Origin: Ideonella alba
GTDB taxonomy: Bacteria; Pseudomonadota; Gammaproteobacteria; Burkholderiales; Burkholderiaceae_C
Length of the DNA: 64,000 bases
Assembly (NCBI RefSeq): GCF_018069875.1
Contig: NZ_JAGQDF010000010.1
Coordinates: 1-64,000, forward strand
Direction of reading: 5' to 3'
The notes under the pieces: model-generated
What the model was told of the DNA's origin: nothing
What the model saw: the letters and a program-made list of their open reading frames with translations, nothing else
Databases searched by the model: none
In this document: positions 63,549 through 64,000 of the stretch, piece after piece
Numbering within the stretch: position 1 is the first letter of the stretch
Layout: every line of letters starts with the position of its first letter
Program-made: the position numbers and the translations under genes

Positions 63549-63655
63549 GATCAGGATGCTAAGTGGGTCAATCGGTCATGACCAGTCGATTTGTCTGGTC
63601 TAGCGGCGGCATTGGCGTATGATTTTCTGGTCCGAAGCACTTGGTACCGAAAACC
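63549..63655. promoter_or_regulatory. Divergent lysE/lrp operator-promoter region
   Basis: Contains a perfect palindrome ggtcatgacc (63574-63583) overlapping a dyad gaccag-N9-ctggtc (63580-63600), a plausible Lrp-type operator. TATGAT at 63618-63623 is a good -10 for the regulator gene, about 33 bases before its ATG. The dyad lies where the -35 would be, consistent with autoregulation. Confidence 0.4.
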
Positions 63656-64000
63656 ATGACCTTCGATGTCGATGCCCGTTCCTGGGCCCTGCTGCAGGCG
63701 CTGCAGCGCGATGGCCGGGCACCGCTGAAGGTCCTGGCTGAAGCCTGCGGCCTGAGCGTGGCCGCCACCGCTGAGCGGCTGCGACGTTTGCAGGACGCCG
63801 GCGTGGTGCGGGGCGTGCACGCCGAACTCGACCCGGTGCGGGCCGGCTACGGTGTGCAGGCCGTGGTGGCCATCCAGGCGCCGCAGCCCGGCAAACAGCC
63901 GCTGCTGGCCTGTCTTCAGGAGATGCCCGAAGTGCTGGAGTGTCACCACGTGACTGGGGCCGATTCCTACCTGGTGCAGGTGGTGGCGGTGGACCTGGCC
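63656..64000 (+). CDS. Lrp/AsnC family transcriptional regulator (cut by window end)
   Basis: The first 115 codons are present. The N-terminal helix-turn-helix reads LLQALQRDGRAPLKVLAEACGLSVAATAERLRRLQDAGVVRG, split here as LLQALQRDGRAPLKVLAEA and the recognition part AATAERLRRLQ. The start of the RAM effector domain follows (GYGVQAVVAIQA, VLECHHVTGADSYLVQVV). It probably controls the divergent LysE exporter in response to an amino acid. The remaining C-terminal part lies beyond the right edge. Confidence 0.9.
   Translation, partial: MTFDVDARSWALLQALQRDGRAPLKVLAEACGLSVAATAERLRRLQDAGVVRGVHAELDPVRAGYGVQAVVAIQAPQPGKQPLLACLQEMPEVLECHHVTGADSYLVQVVAVDLA

Overview
High-GC bacterial chromosome segment, most likely from the betaproteobacterial order Burkholderiales. 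The evidence is a class I phaC-phaA-phaB cluster, single-chain PurL, glnD next to map, DUF2788/DUF2189/DUF938 proteins, and paired ECF sigma/Ser-Thr kinase genes. No species is assigned. No rRNA, tRNA, CRISPR or insertion sequence was seen.

Positions 1-27252 (minus strand) hold a type I secretion/giant adhesin locus. In transcription order it is: Nudix hydrolase, LapB-type ABC exporter, HlyD/LapC-type adaptor, a giant cadherin/Ig-like RTX adhesin (22705-13453), a rho-independent terminator, and a second giant adhesin that starts at 13079 and runs off the left edge (at least 4359 codons). The second adhesin has a LapA-like N-terminal retention module; the first lacks it but ends in RTX repeats and a type I secretion target domain. 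As given, the first adhesin is broken by two frameshifts, each at a junction between near-identical repeats. The second contains an apparently perfect 1989-bp tandem duplication. The outer-membrane TolC-type partner is not in the window.

Positions 27324-45554 are mostly housekeeping and metabolic genes: a fumarylacetoacetate/fumarylpyruvate hydrolase with a maleyl-isomerase, pgeF, a small membrane protein, phaCAB for polyhydroxybutyrate synthesis, a minus-strand run map-glnD-DUF2189-DUF2788-yitT, purL, a DUF938 methyltransferase, a small hypothetical protein and a class V aminotransferase. Gaps after phaB, after purL and between the DUF2788 and DUF2189 genes carry small dispersed, inverted or tandem repeats.

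Positions 45634-60478 are the most unusual part, a dense signalling island. An RsbQ-type alpha/beta hydrolase overlaps a PAS-PAS hybrid histidine kinase. This pair is flanked by two ECF sigma factor/Ser-Thr kinase modules. Both sigma factors have Thr-Thr where the acidic core-binding motif of region 2 normally lies, which suggests activation by kinase phosphorylation. The second kinase is cut by an in-frame TGA just before its membrane segment. A secreted beta-lactamase-like serine hydrolase with tandem repeats lies downstream of the first kinase, and a winged-helix/ATPase/TPR regulator follows the second. The window ends with a membrane protein, a PQQ-type sugar dehydrogenase, a LysE exporter and a divergent Lrp/AsnC regulator cut by the right edge.
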